Source: CAWEWH01 sp963812775 (lineage in GTDB: Bacteria > Pseudomonadota > Alphaproteobacteria > Rhizobiales > Beijerinckiaceae). From it: DNA of 64,000 bases. Both the position numbers and the translations under genes were made by a program. The notes under the pieces are model-generated. The model saw nothing but the letters and a program-made list of their open reading frames with translations. It did no database searches and had not been told where the DNA came from. Location of the stretch: positions 124,001 through 188,000 of the forward strand of contig CAWEWH010000009.1 of NCBI GenBank assembly GCA_963812775.1, read 5' to 3'. Positions 34,395-43,611 of the stretch are shown one piece after another (the first letter of the stretch is position 1; every line of letters begins with the position of its first letter).

Positions 34395-34898
34395 ATGGCA
34401 TCACTATTCCCCGCACGCTTTCGTATCGTTTTCGTCTGCCTTTTCACTTCCATGGCCACGGTAGCCGCCGGTCAGTCAGCCGACCCTCGCGGCCATTCCT
34501 ATCTCATCAGTTTTGATTTCATCGAGACGAGCGCGAGCGGTCGTCGCGAGATTACGCCACACGCCGCCCAACTCTATGTGAGTACGAAGAACCGTGCTTT
34601 CTTCAAGATTGCGCGGGCGGGTATCTCAACTCCAGGGCTGGGAGGCGATGCCGAGATTTTTGAGTTTGATGTCCCGCGGGTTGTGAATGGCTGGAGATGG
34701 CTGTGGACGCGAACCGGTAGTCAAGTCCGGCTGACTGTCGACCATTCGAGTTTTGTTGAAAATTGGACCATCTCTCGGAGCGCTTCGGGCGGATGTGTCG
34801 CCCAAGTAGCCATCCTCCAGCGCACGCAACGCGTCGCCGAGCGCATCAAGTCATGCGCAATCCGAGCAGGCAATGTGTTCGCGGCTTCCGCCGAATAG
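34395..34898 (+). CDS. Hypothetical secreted protein, 167 aa, atypical composition
   Basis: Not recognised. Signal peptide at residues 1-28 (RFRIVFVCLFTSMATVAAGQ), then a mostly beta body with ‘GHSYLISFDFIETSASGRRE’, ‘WLWTRTGSQVRLTVDHSSF’ and two cysteines near the C-terminus (about 135 and 153). GC content and codon use are visibly lower than in neighbours, suggesting recent acquisition. ATG preceded by GAGGG nine bases upstream. Confidence 0.55.
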   Translation: MASLFPARFRIVFVCLFTSMATVAAGQSADPRGHSYLISFDFIETSASGRREITPHAAQLYVSTKNRAFFKIARAGISTPGLGGDAEIFEFDVPRVVNGWRWLWTRTGSQVRLTVDHSSFVENWTISRSASGGCVAQVAILQRTQRVAERIKSCAIRAGNVFAASAE

Positions 34899-34934
34899 TT
34901 GTCGGCCAAGTCCAGGCTAACGCTGGTTAGCCGA

Positions 34935-36107
34935 TTAATCCTCGATCGCCGCGTGCACCGCGCTGCTGACGATGTCGAGGCGGCGCGAATGCCATGGGTC
35001 GGGGACGCGGCTGTTGGTCAGGTAGGCCATCGACACGCCGCTCTCCGGGTCGCCCCAGCAATAGGAGGAGCCGACGCCGCCGTGGCCGAAGCTCGTCGGC
35101 GAGGCGATGGAGCCGAGGCCGCGAATGCTCGCCGTGGTGCCGCGCGAATGGGGACCGAGGCCGCGATGCATGGGCATGCCCATATAGGTGTCCGGGCGGT
35201 CGCCGGTAAAATTGCGCGTCACGTATTGGATCATGCGCCGCGACACCAGCCGCCCGCCGTTCCATTCCCCGCCGTTGAGCAGCCCCTGATAGAAGGCCGC
35301 CATGGCCCGCGCCGTCCCGAAGCCGCCACCGCCGGGGACGCCGGCGCGCCGGCAGGTGTCGGTGTTCTCCATCTCGAGCCGCGTCTGGCCCCTGCCTTCG
35401 GGCCCCGGCTCATGCATGTCGACGGTCCGTGGGATATGCGTGTCCGGCACGCCGACGAAGAGATCGCTGCCCAAGCCGAGCTTCTCGGTGACGCGGGTGC
35501 GGATGTAGTCGCGGAAATCCACCTTGGCGATGGCCTCGATGAGCACCGCCAGCACCCAGTGGGCGGAGAGCCCGTGATAGTGGACGCGCGAACCAGGCGT
35601 CCATTCAAGGGTGAAGTCACAGACGTTCTTGCGCAGCAGCTCGTGATCCTCCCAGGCCTTGGGCAGCCAATGGGTGGCGCCCGGGAAGCCGCCTTGGTGG
35701 GTGATAACCTGCAGGACGGTGATGTCGCCTTTGCCGTGGCGCGCGAATTCCGGCACGTGGTCGGCGATGCGGTCATGGAAGGTCAGCGCCCCCTCCTCCG
35801 CCAGCGCCCAGATGGCGGCCGCCGTGATGACCTTGGTGTTGGAATAGAGCAGCCACAGGGTGTCGTCGCGGGCCGGCATTTTCTCGGGCGTGAGGCGAGC
35901 GGCGCCGTAGGTCTTGAAGAAGGCGAGTTTGCCGTACCGGGCGACCGCGACCTGCGCCCCGGGATAGCGGCCTTCGGCGAGGTGCGTCTCGATGATGGTC
36001 GAGAGCCGCTCGAGGCTCTCTCGGTTCAGGCCGACCGCTTCCGGCTCTGCACTCTCGAGCCCGCAGGCGCCCGCTTGGCTGACATCGGTTTTGGTGCTGG
36101 CATCCAT
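34935..36107 (-). CDS. Serine hydrolase, beta-lactamase (class C fold) family
   Basis: 390 aa. The active-site S-x-x-K is S89-N-T-K92 in LLYSNTKVIT; ‘VHYHGLSAHW’ is at the position of the Y-x-N motif and ‘FGHGGVGSSYCWGD’ at that of the third motif (HGG). No signal peptide, so it is probably a cytoplasmic esterase or peptidase rather than a resistance enzyme. Strong ribosome binding site GGAGGG with a four-base spacer fixes the ATG. Confidence 0.85.
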   Translation of the reverse strand: MDASTKTDVSQAGACGLESAEPEAVGLNRESLERLSTIIETHLAEGRYPGAQVAVARYGKLAFFKTYGAARLTPEKMPARDDTLWLLYSNTKVITAAAIWALAEEGALTFHDRIADHVPEFARHGKGDITVLQVITHQGGFPGATHWLPKAWEDHELLRKNVCDFTLEWTPGSRVHYHGLSAHWVLAVLIEAIAKVDFRDYIRTRVTEKLGLGSDLFVGVPDTHIPRTVDMHEPGPEGRGQTRLEMENTDTCRRAGVPGGGGFGTARAMAAFYQGLLNGGEWNGGRLVSRRMIQYVTRNFTGDRPDTYMGMPMHRGLGPHSRGTTASIRGLGSIASPTSFGHGGVGSSYCWGDPESGVSMAYLTNSRVPDPWHSRRLDIVSSAVHAAIED

Positions 36108-36176
36108 GGGACCCTCCGTCTTCTGAGTGGCGTGGCGGCGGCACTGTAGATCATCCTGGCGGCAGCGACACCCCGC

Positions 36177-36914
36177 TCAATCGCGCCCGAACCAGAACGC
36201 CACGCATGGCTGCGTCAGCACGTAGCCGGCGGCCTGCGGCTTGGCGATGGCGGCGAAGCGCCTGCTCACCTCTTCCCGCACGGCCGGATCGGCCGCCGCG
36301 GCGGCACGCGCCGGATCGACCGTGACGGCGCGCGCGATGAATCCTTCCACGCCGGCGAAGACGCGGGCGATCTCGTAATGGGCGACACCGTCAAGGTCGA
36401 GTCCCTCGACCTGAGGCCGGCTGAGCCGGCGATGCGCGTTGCTGCGCACCTCGAACTCGTCTTCCAGCGGCTGCAGCACCTCGGTCAATAGCCCGAACGG
36501 CAAAGGGTCGATGGCGACCACGAAGCCTCCGCCCCTCACCACGCGAACCGCCTCCGTGAGGGCGCGCTCGTGCGCGTCGACTGGCACGTGGTGGAAGCTG
36601 AACACGAAGGCGAGACCGTCGAACGATTGATCGGCGAATGGCAGGGCCTGAGCAAGACCGCGCTTCAGCCGTTCGCGCAGCGTGCCTGCCGCGACTGCCG
36701 CCGCCAGCGGGGCCTCGTCTATTTCGAGGCCGAAGGCGGCGGCGCCGAGGCGCTCCAGTTCGCGCATGACCTGGCCGTTGCCGCAGCCCACGTCCAGAAC
36801 TTGCGCACCGGTCATTTGGACGCGCGACGCGATGTGCTCGGCATGCACCCGGGCCGGATCGACGGGACCCTCAACCGGCGCCGGCGCCCGCAATGGCCGC
36901 GCCCTGCTCGTCAC
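36177..36914 (-). CDS. SAM-dependent methyltransferase (class I)
   Basis: 245 aa. SAM motif I VLDVGCGNGQVMREL (about residue 38), ‘LPFADQSFDGLAFVFSFHHV’ for motifs II/III and ‘VVRGGGFVVAIDPLPFG’. Substrate unknown. The GTG start at 36914 overlaps the stop of the small gene upstream as GTGA, a clear sign of coupling; the longer frame from 37130 is the small gene read in the wrong frame and is rejected. Confidence 0.8.
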   Translation of the reverse strand: MTSRARPLRAPAPVEGPVDPARVHAEHIASRVQMTGAQVLDVGCGNGQVMRELERLGAAAFGLEIDEAPLAAAVAAGTLRERLKRGLAQALPFADQSFDGLAFVFSFHHVPVDAHERALTEAVRVVRGGGFVVAIDPLPFGLLTEVLQPLEDEFEVRSNAHRRLSRPQVEGLDLDGVAHYEIARVFAGVEGFIARAVTVDPARAAAAADPAVREEVSRRFAAIAKPQAAGYVLTQPCVAFWFGRD

Positions 36915-37039
36915 TTCTGCGGCTTGGAATAGCCGCTGAGATTGAGGTTGCTGCCCTTGGTCGAGGGGGGATTGGCCTTCGGTTTCTCCTTCTTGGGTTT
37001 CTTCTTCTCGCGGTTGCTGCGTTGCTCGCGATTTGCCAT
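36911..37039 (-). CDS. Very small lysine-rich protein, 42 aa
   Basis: MANREQRSNREKKKPKKEKP, then a serine/asparagine-rich tail ending in YSKPQK. Highly basic, probably nucleic-acid associated or disordered. Conserved-looking small proteins of this type occur in Rhizobiales. GGAG eight bases upstream of the ATG (spacer AAACCGCC) and the GTGA overlap with the methyltransferase gene support that it is translated. Confidence 0.65.
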   Translation of the reverse strand: MANREQRSNREKKKPKKEKPKANPPSTKGSNLNLSGYSKPQK

Positions 37040-37128
37040 GGCGGTTTCTCCGATTGAGCGCCAGGGGGGCGCGCCCCATATTCTGGCACAATTGCCGCTG
37101 AGCGCCAGCCTTCGCCCGGAGGAAAGCC

Positions 37129-37710
37129 ATGCCCGCATCGCTCGTCGAGACCTATCGTGCGCTTGCCTACAACAACGCCTGGGCGAATTTCCGCCTGCTC
37201 GCCGCCTGCGGCGAGCTTACCCAGGAGGAGTTCGAGGCGAAGCGGACGAGCTTCTTCCCGAGCCTCAAGGCCACTCTCAACCACATCCTGATTATCGACT
37301 GGTTCTATGTTGATGGCCTGGAGGGCGGTTGGCTCGGTCCCAAGGCGTGGGCCAACGAGGAGCCCTGCGCCACGGTGGCCGATCTCAAGCGCGAGCAGGC
37401 GGCCGTCGACGCGCGGCTGCTCGCCGTCTGCAACGAGCTCACCGAGCCGTCATTGTCGGAATTCGTGCGGCTCAACCGCGACACCCGCGTGCAGACCGAG
37501 CGCCGCGACCGGCTCCTGCTGCACCTTTTCCAGCACCAGGTCCATCATCGCGGTCAGGCCCATGCCATGCTGGCCGGCACGCGGCTCGAGCCGCCGCAGC
37601 TCGACGAGTTCTTCTCGGCCGGCGAGGCGCCGCTGAGGGCGGAGGAATTCGCCACCCTCGGCTGGACCGAGGCGACGATCTGGGGCGGCGGCGAAGCAAC
37701 TCGTCCGTAG
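37129..37710 (+). CDS. DinB family protein
   Basis: 193 aa four-helix bundle of the DinB/YfiT family. The metal-binding histidines are in TLNHILIIDW (about residue 50) and FQHQVHHRGQ (about 137-145). Members include thiol-dependent transferases and hydrolases. ‘AYNNAWANFRLLAACGELTQ’ is the usual N-terminus. GGAGGAAAG upstream of the ATG. Confidence 0.85.
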   Translation: MPASLVETYRALAYNNAWANFRLLAACGELTQEEFEAKRTSFFPSLKATLNHILIIDWFYVDGLEGGWLGPKAWANEEPCATVADLKREQAAVDARLLAVCNELTEPSLSEFVRLNRDTRVQTERRDRLLLHLFQHQVHHRGQAHAMLAGTRLEPPQLDEFFSAGEAPLRAEEFATLGWTEATIWGGGEATRP

Positions 37711-37865
37711 GGATTACGCGTCCGAGTTGCGGCGGCCCCACCCTTCGCGCTACAAAACGACGCGACGTTGACCCTCGTGCGCGAACCTGTTCTGCTTGGC
37801 GTCAGGTGGATCCGGCGGCCAGCGCATGCGGGCCCGGGACCGGACGAACATCAGGGGATTCTACA

Positions 37866-39660
37866 ATGGACGAGCGTCAACTACGCGGAATGATCGCGGA
37901 CGTGAAGGACGGGAAGCTCTCCCGACGCGCCTTCGTGCAACGGATGGTGGCCGTCGGGCTGACTGCGCCGATGGCCGCCCAGATGCTGGCTTATTCAGGC
38001 GTGCATGCGCAGACGCGCTCCGAGTTCGAGTACAAGCCGACCAAGCGCGGCGGCGGCGGCGCCCTGAAGCTCCTGTGGTGGCAGGGTGCGACCCTGCTCA
38101 ATCCGCACTTCGCGGTGGGCACCAAGGACCAGGAAGCGGCTCGCATCTTCTACGAGCCGCTTGCCGGCTGGGATCCGGACGGCGAGCTCGTGCCGATGCT
38201 GGCGGCAGAGATCCCGACCCGCGAGAACGGCGGCCTTTCGGCCGACGGCATGTCGGTGACCTGGAAGCTGAAGCGCGGGGTGCAGTGGCACGACGGCAAG
38301 CCGTTCACCGCCGACAACGTCGTCTTCAACTACGATTACACGACCGATCCGGCCAGTGCCACCGTCACCATCGGCAGCTACCAGGAAGCCAAGGTCGACA
38401 AGATCGACGACTACACGGTGAAGGTGAGCTTCAAGAAGCCGACGCCCTTCTGGGCCGATGCTTTCGTCGGCACGCGCGGCATGATCATTCCTAAGCACCT
38501 GTTTGCCGACTATGTGGGCGCCAAGTCGCGCGACGCGCCGGCCAACCTGAAACCGATCGGCACCGGTCCCTACAAGTTCGTCGACTTCAAGCCGGGCGAC
38601 ATGGTGCGCGGCGAGATCAACAACAGCTACCACCTGCCCAACCGGCCGTTCTTCGACACCATCGAGATGAAGGGCGGCGGCGACGCGGTCTCGGCGGCGC
38701 GCGCCGTGATCCAGACCGGCGAATACGACTACGCCTGGAACATGCAGGTGGAGGACGAGATCCTGCAGCGCCTGGAGAAGGGCGGCAAGGGCCGCGCCGA
38801 GATCACGCCGGGCGGCAACATCGAGCACATCCAGATCAACAACGCCGACCCGTGGACGGAGGTGGACGGTGAGCGCTCGAGCACCAAGACCAAGCACCCG
38901 CTGTTCTCCGATCCGGCCGTGCGCGAAGCGCTAGGCCTGCTGGTGGATCGCGCCTCGGTCCAGGAGCACATTTATGGCCGTACCGGCGTGGCGACCGGCA
39001 ACTTCCTCAACAACCCGTCCAAGTTCATTTCCAAGAACCTGAAGTGGGAGTTCAATGTCGAAAAGGCCAACCAGGTGCTCGAGACGGCAGGCTGGAAGAA
39101 AGGTCCGGACGGCATCCGCGCCAAGGACGGCAAGAAACTGAAGCTGGTCTACCGAGACGTCGATCAACACCCCGCGCCAGAAGAACCAGGCCATCGTCAA
39201 GCAGGCCTGTCAGCGGGTCGGCATCGACGTGGAGCTGAAGTCGGTGACCGCTTCGGTCTTCTTCTCGTCCGACGTGGCCAATCCCGACACCTACACCAAG
39301 TTCTACTGCGACATCCAGATGTACACGACCACCATGACGCAGCCGGATCCGGAAGTGTTCATGAACCAGTTCGCGTCCTGGGAGATCGCCACCAAGGAGA
39401 ACAAGTGGCAGGGCCGCAACATCACGCGCTGGAGCAGCGACGACTACGACAAGGCTTATAGAGACTCTCAAGGCGAGCTCGACCCTGTCAAGCGCGCCGC
39501 CTTGTTCATCGCCATGAACGACATGGTGTGCAAGAACAACGTCGTCATTCCGGTGGTCTATCGGCCGCGCGTGGCCGCCATGGCGACCAAGCTCAGGGCC
39601 CCGATCAGCGGCTGGGACAACGACCTCTGGAACTTGCGTGACTGGTTCCGGGAGGCATGA
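37866..39660 (+). CDS. Peptide/nickel-type ABC transporter substrate-binding protein, one frameshift
   Basis: About 598 aa when repaired. A twin-arginine signal (KLSRRAFVQRM, residues about 17-27) precedes a SBP_bac_5 (DppA/OppA) fold: ‘FYEPLAGWDPDGELVPMLAA’, ‘LKRGVQWHDGKPFTADNVVF’, ‘IGTGPYKFVDFKPGDMVRG’. Near 39157, after KLKLVY, one base is inserted; the remainder (‘VGIDVELKSVTASVFFSSD’ to ‘LWNLRDWFREA’) is in the next frame. It starts the five-gene transporter operon to 43611. The ligand may be a peptide, opine or other oligomer. Confidence 0.87.
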
Positions 39661-39698
39661 GCGTGCGTTTGGCGCAATAATTGCTGGGATGGCGATCG

Positions 39699-40658
39699 AT
39701 GGGGTCGTATTTCATCAGACGCCTCTTGATCGCCATCCCGAGCATTTTGGGGATCAGCATCGTATTGTTCACGGTGCTGGCGCTGGCCCCGGGCGACCCC
39801 TTCGAGGAACTGGCCACCAATCCTGCCATTCCGGCCGAGGTGCGCGCGACGTTGCGGGCCAAGTTCGGCCTCGATGATCCGGTGGCGGTTCGCTATGTCC
39901 GCTGGCTGCTTGCTATGCTGCAAGGCGACTGGGGCTATTCGTTCGTCAGCCGCGTCAATGTCGACACGCTGATCTTGCAACGGTTGCCGGTGACGCTCTT
40001 CGTCATCGGCTCGGCGCAGGTCCTGGCCCTGCTGATCGCCATTCCGGTCGGCGTCTATGCCGCGACGCGGCCCTACTCGATCTTCGATCAGGTCGCCAGC
40101 ACCTTCGCGTTCATCGGTTTCTCGCTGCCGCCCTTCTTCACGGGCCTGTTGTTCATTCTGGTATTCAGCATCGGCCTCGACTGGCTGCCCTTCGTCTACC
40201 GCGCCGACATCAGCGCCACCGGCTGGCAATGGTATTGGGAGCATGTTCGCCAAGCCATCTTGCCGGTTTCGGTCCTGGCGCTCTTCCTTGCGGCCTCGCT
40301 GACACGCTACGTTCGTTCCGCCGTGCTCGACGTGATCCGCCTCGACTACGTCACGACAGCGCGCGCCAAGGGCCTCGGTCAGCGTGTGGTCATCATCAAG
40401 CACGTCGTGCGCAACGCGCTGATACCCGTGGTGACGCTGGTGGCGTTGCAGCTCCCTGCCCTGTTCGGTGGCGCCATCGTGACCGAGCAGATCTTCCGCA
40501 TTCCCGGTATCGGCTCGCTGCTGATCAGCTCGATCCTGGCCAACGACACCCCTGTCGTCATGTCGGTGACATTCGTGCTCGCCGTCCTCGTCGTCCTCTT
40601 CAACCTTCTCGCAGACATCCTCTATGGCTGGCTCGATCCTCGCATCTCCTACCGCTGA
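39699..40658 (+). CDS. Peptide ABC transporter permease (DppB-like)
   Basis: 319 aa inner-membrane permease with six predicted spans. MGSYFIRRLLIAIPSILGIS is the standard DppB start; ‘RYVRSAVLDVIRLDYVTTAR’ and ‘AKGLGQRVVIIKHVVRNALI’ make up the coupling (EAA) loop. Follows the binding-protein gene by 38 bases; its end overlaps the next permease gene by 35 bases. Confidence 0.9.
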   Translation: MGSYFIRRLLIAIPSILGISIVLFTVLALAPGDPFEELATNPAIPAEVRATLRAKFGLDDPVAVRYVRWLLAMLQGDWGYSFVSRVNVDTLILQRLPVTLFVIGSAQVLALLIAIPVGVYAATRPYSIFDQVASTFAFIGFSLPPFFTGLLFILVFSIGLDWLPFVYRADISATGWQWYWEHVRQAILPVSVLALFLAASLTRYVRSAVLDVIRLDYVTTARAKGLGQRVVIIKHVVRNALIPVVTLVALQLPALFGGAIVTEQIFRIPGIGSLLISSILANDTPVVMSVTFVLAVLVVLFNLLADILYGWLDPRISYR

Positions 40659-41565
40659 GGCGGCAACGCCTGCGCCGCCCCGATCACGGCAATACTCGCC
40701 GTGGCTGGAGGCGTGGCGCCGCTTCCGTCGCCATCGGCTGGCCTTGGTTTCGACCTTCATCCTGTCGGCGCTCGTGCTCGCCATCCTGCTCGCGCCCGTC
40801 ATCTGGAACGTCCCCATCAACGACATCGATTTCACCGCCCGTCTCAAGGGGCCGTTGTGGGGCCATCCCTTGGGCACCGATGATCTCGGCCAGGATCTGC
40901 TTGCCCGCATGCTCTATGGCGGGCGCATTTCGCTCGCCGTCGGCTTGTCCGCCATGCTGGTCGCCATTGTGGTCGGCACCATCATCGGCGCCATCGCCGG
41001 TATGTCGCGCGGCTATGTCGGCATTGGCCTGATGTGGCTCACCGATCTGTTCCTGGCGCTGCCGCAACTGCCGCTGCTTCTCTTGGTCATCTATCTCTTC
41101 CGGGACGCCCTCAAATCCGTTTTCGGGACGGAAGGTGGCGTCTTCATCCTCATCGTCGTCGTCATCGGCGGCCTGCGCTGGATGCCGGTGGCCCGGCTGG
41201 TGCGGGCCCAGTTCCTGTCCCTGCGCGAAAAGGAGTTCGTCGAGGCGGCGCGGGCGCTGGGGGCCAGCAAGCGCCGCCTCGTCGTGCGGCACATCCTCCC
41301 CAACGCGCTGGGCCCGGTCATCGTCGCCGCCACGATCGACGTGGCGGCGGCCATCATCGCCGAATCGACGCTGTCGTTCCTCGGCCTCGGCTTTCCGCCC
41401 GATATTCCGACCTGGGGGCGCATCCTCTACGACGCCAAGGACTATCTCGACATCGCGCCCCATTGGGCGCTGTTCCCCGGCGCGGCGATCTTCCTCACCG
41501 TGCTGTCCATCAACTTCATCGGCGATGGGCTGCGCGATGCGCTCGACCCGCGCAGGGTCCTGTGA
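40624..41565 (+). CDS. Peptide ABC transporter permease (DppC-like)
   Basis: 313 aa. N-terminal cytoplasmic segment, then ‘WRRFRRHRLALVSTFILSAL’ and the DppC hallmark ‘HPLGTDDLGQDLLARMLYGG’; EAA loop ‘EFVEAARALGASKRRLVVRH’. Ends ‘DGLRDALDPRRVL’, typical for the family. Stop and the next ATG overlap by one base. Confidence 0.9.
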   Translation: MAGSILASPTAEAATPAPPRSRQYSPWLEAWRRFRRHRLALVSTFILSALVLAILLAPVIWNVPINDIDFTARLKGPLWGHPLGTDDLGQDLLARMLYGGRISLAVGLSAMLVAIVVGTIIGAIAGMSRGYVGIGLMWLTDLFLALPQLPLLLLVIYLFRDALKSVFGTEGGVFILIVVVIGGLRWMPVARLVRAQFLSLREKEFVEAARALGASKRRLVVRHILPNALGPVIVAATIDVAAAIIAESTLSFLGLGFPPDIPTWGRILYDAKDYLDIAPHWALFPGAAIFLTVLSINFIGDGLRDALDPRRVL

Positions 41566-42542
41566 TGAGCGCCCCGCTCCTCGACATTCGGGGACTGAAG
41601 ACGTACTTCAAGACCGACGACGGCATGGTGAGGGCCGTCGACGGCGTCGACATCGCCATCGGCCGCGGCGAAACGGTGGGCGTTGTCGGCGAGTCCGGCT
41701 GCGGCAAGACCGTCACCGCCATGTCGGTGCTGAAGCTCGTGCCGATGCCGCCGGGCATCATCGTCGATGGCCAGATCCTCTTCGAGGGCCGCGACCTCGT
41801 CCCGCTGAACGGCGAGGCGATGGACGAGATCCGCAGCAAGGAGATCGCTATCGTCTTCCAGGAGCCGATGACCTCGCTCAACCCCGTCTACACCGTCGGC
41901 GAGCAGATCGCCGAGGTGGTGCGACGCCACGAGGGTCTCTCCCGCCAGGACTCCATCGCCAAGGCCGTCGAGATGCTGCGGCTCGTGCAGATCCCCAGCC
42001 CCGAGCGGCGGGTGCGCGATTACCCGCACCAGTTTTCCGGCGGCATGCGTCAGCGCGTCATGATCGCCATGGCGCTGTCATGCAATCCCAAGCTGCTCAT
42101 CGCCGACGAGCCGACGACGGCTCTCGACGTGACCATCCAGGCGCAGATCCTCGAGCTCCTTCAGGACATGAAGTCGCGCTTCGGCATGGCCATGATGCTG
42201 ATCACCCATGCCATGGGGGTCGTGGCCGAGACGGCGCAGCGCGTCGTCGTCATGTATGCCGGCAAGGTGATCGAGGAGGCGCCGGTCGAGAAGCTGTTCG
42301 GCCAGCCGCGCCACCCCTACACACAGGGCCTCATCCGCTCCATCCCGCGTATCGACCGCGCCGCCGCCAGGAAGGCGCGCCTCGAGGCGATCGGCGGCGT
42401 CGTGCCGAGCCTGCTCGATCCGCCGCCCGGCTGCCGCTTCGCGGCGCGCTGCAAGTTCGCCTCCGCGCAGTGCTATGAAGCGATACCGCCGTTGCGGCAG
42501 GTGGAAGAAGGCCACAAGGTGGCGTGCGTGTTGTACAATTAG
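41565..42542 (+). CDS. Peptide ABC transporter ATP-binding protein (DppD-like)
   Basis: 325 aa. Walker A GESGCGKT (about 44-51), Q-loop FQEPMTSLNPV, signature FSGGMRQR, Walker B LLIADEPTTALD, and the C-terminal cysteine-containing oligopeptide extension ‘PGCRFAARCKFASAQC’. The H-loop reads LITHAMGVVAE where LITHDLG is usual; the histidine itself is kept. The TGATG overlap with the permease gene indicates coupling. Confidence 0.9.
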   Translation: MSAPLLDIRGLKTYFKTDDGMVRAVDGVDIAIGRGETVGVVGESGCGKTVTAMSVLKLVPMPPGIIVDGQILFEGRDLVPLNGEAMDEIRSKEIAIVFQEPMTSLNPVYTVGEQIAEVVRRHEGLSRQDSIAKAVEMLRLVQIPSPERRVRDYPHQFSGGMRQRVMIAMALSCNPKLLIADEPTTALDVTIQAQILELLQDMKSRFGMAMMLITHAMGVVAETAQRVVVMYAGKVIEEAPVEKLFGQPRHPYTQGLIRSIPRIDRAAARKARLEAIGGVVPSLLDPPPGCRFAARCKFASAQCYEAIPPLRQVEEGHKVACVLYN

Positions 42543-42548
42543 AAGCAG

Positions 42549-43611
42549 ATGACGGACGACCGACGACAGACGACGAATGGCGCCACGCAGGAGCGCGGCA
42601 CCGCCGTTCCGCCCTCCGTCGTCGGGCAAGCCTCCGCCAGCGAACCCCTGCTCAGGGTCGAGGGCCTGGTGAAGAACTTCTCGGTGCGCGGCGGTTTCCT
42701 GTCGCGCGAGGTCGAGGTGGTTCATGCCGTGGACGGGGTCAGCTTCGATATCAACCAGGGTGAGACGCTCGGGCTCGTCGGCGAATCTCGGCTCCGGCAA
42801 GTCGACCACCGGTCGCTGCATCCTGCGCCTCATCGAGCCGACGGCCGGCGAAGTGTGGTTCGAAGGGCACAACGTCACGGCGCTGGGCCCCTCGGCACTG
42901 CGATCGCTCTGCCGCGATATGCAGATCATCTTCCAGGACCCGTTCGCCTCGCTCAATCCGCGCATGACGGTGCGCGCCATCATCGGCGAAGCGTTGACCA
43001 TCCATGGCCTTGCCAAGTCAAAGCAGGAATACGAGGCGCGCATCGTCGACCTGCTGGAGACGGTCGGCCTCAAGGCCGATCACATGAGCCGCTTCCCGCA
43101 CGAATTCTCCGGCGGCCAGCGCCAGCGCATCGGCATCGCGAGGGCGCTCGCGGTGGAGCCGAAGCTCATCGTCTGCGACGAGCCGGTCTCGGCGCTCGAC
43201 GTGTCGATCCAGGCGCAGGTCATCAACTTGCTCGAGGATCTGCAGGAGAAATTCGGCCTCACCTATCTCTTCATTGCGCACGATCTTTCGGTCGTCGAGC
43301 ACATCTCGACACGCGTCGCCGTGATGTATCTCGGCCGCATCGTCGAGATCGCCTCCTCCCACGATCTCTACGTGACGCCGCTGCATCCCTACACCGAGGC
43401 GTTGCTCTCGGCCGTGCCCATCCCCGACCCGACCGCCAAGCGCGAGCGCATCATGCTCCAGGGCGAGGTGCCGAGCTCCATGCGGCCGCCCTCGGGCTGC
43501 CACTTCCACACGCGCTGCCCGATCCGCAAGCTGCCGCTCTGCAGCACCGAGGTGCCGGCGCTGCTGGAGAAGCGCCCCGGCCACTGGGCGGCCTGCCATT
43601 TGCGCGACTAA
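42549..43611 (+). CDS. Peptide ABC transporter ATP-binding protein (DppF-like), one frameshift
   Basis: About 353 aa when repaired. An inserted base near 42788 splits the Walker A loop (GLVGES / GSGKST). After it: Q-loop FQDPFASLNPRM, signature FSGGQRQR, Walker B LIVCDEPVSALD, H-loop FIAHDLSVVEH, and the C-terminal ‘GCHFHTRCPIRKLPLC’. The first about 35 residues are unusual and proline/threonine-rich. If the indel were real the ATPase would be inactive. The stop overlaps the convergent cyclase gene by three bases. Confidence 0.87.

Noticed and set aside
34935..36107. Antibiotic resistance beta-lactamase
   Set aside because: No signal peptide and a non-canonical second motif; the class C fold is shared with many esterases and peptidases.
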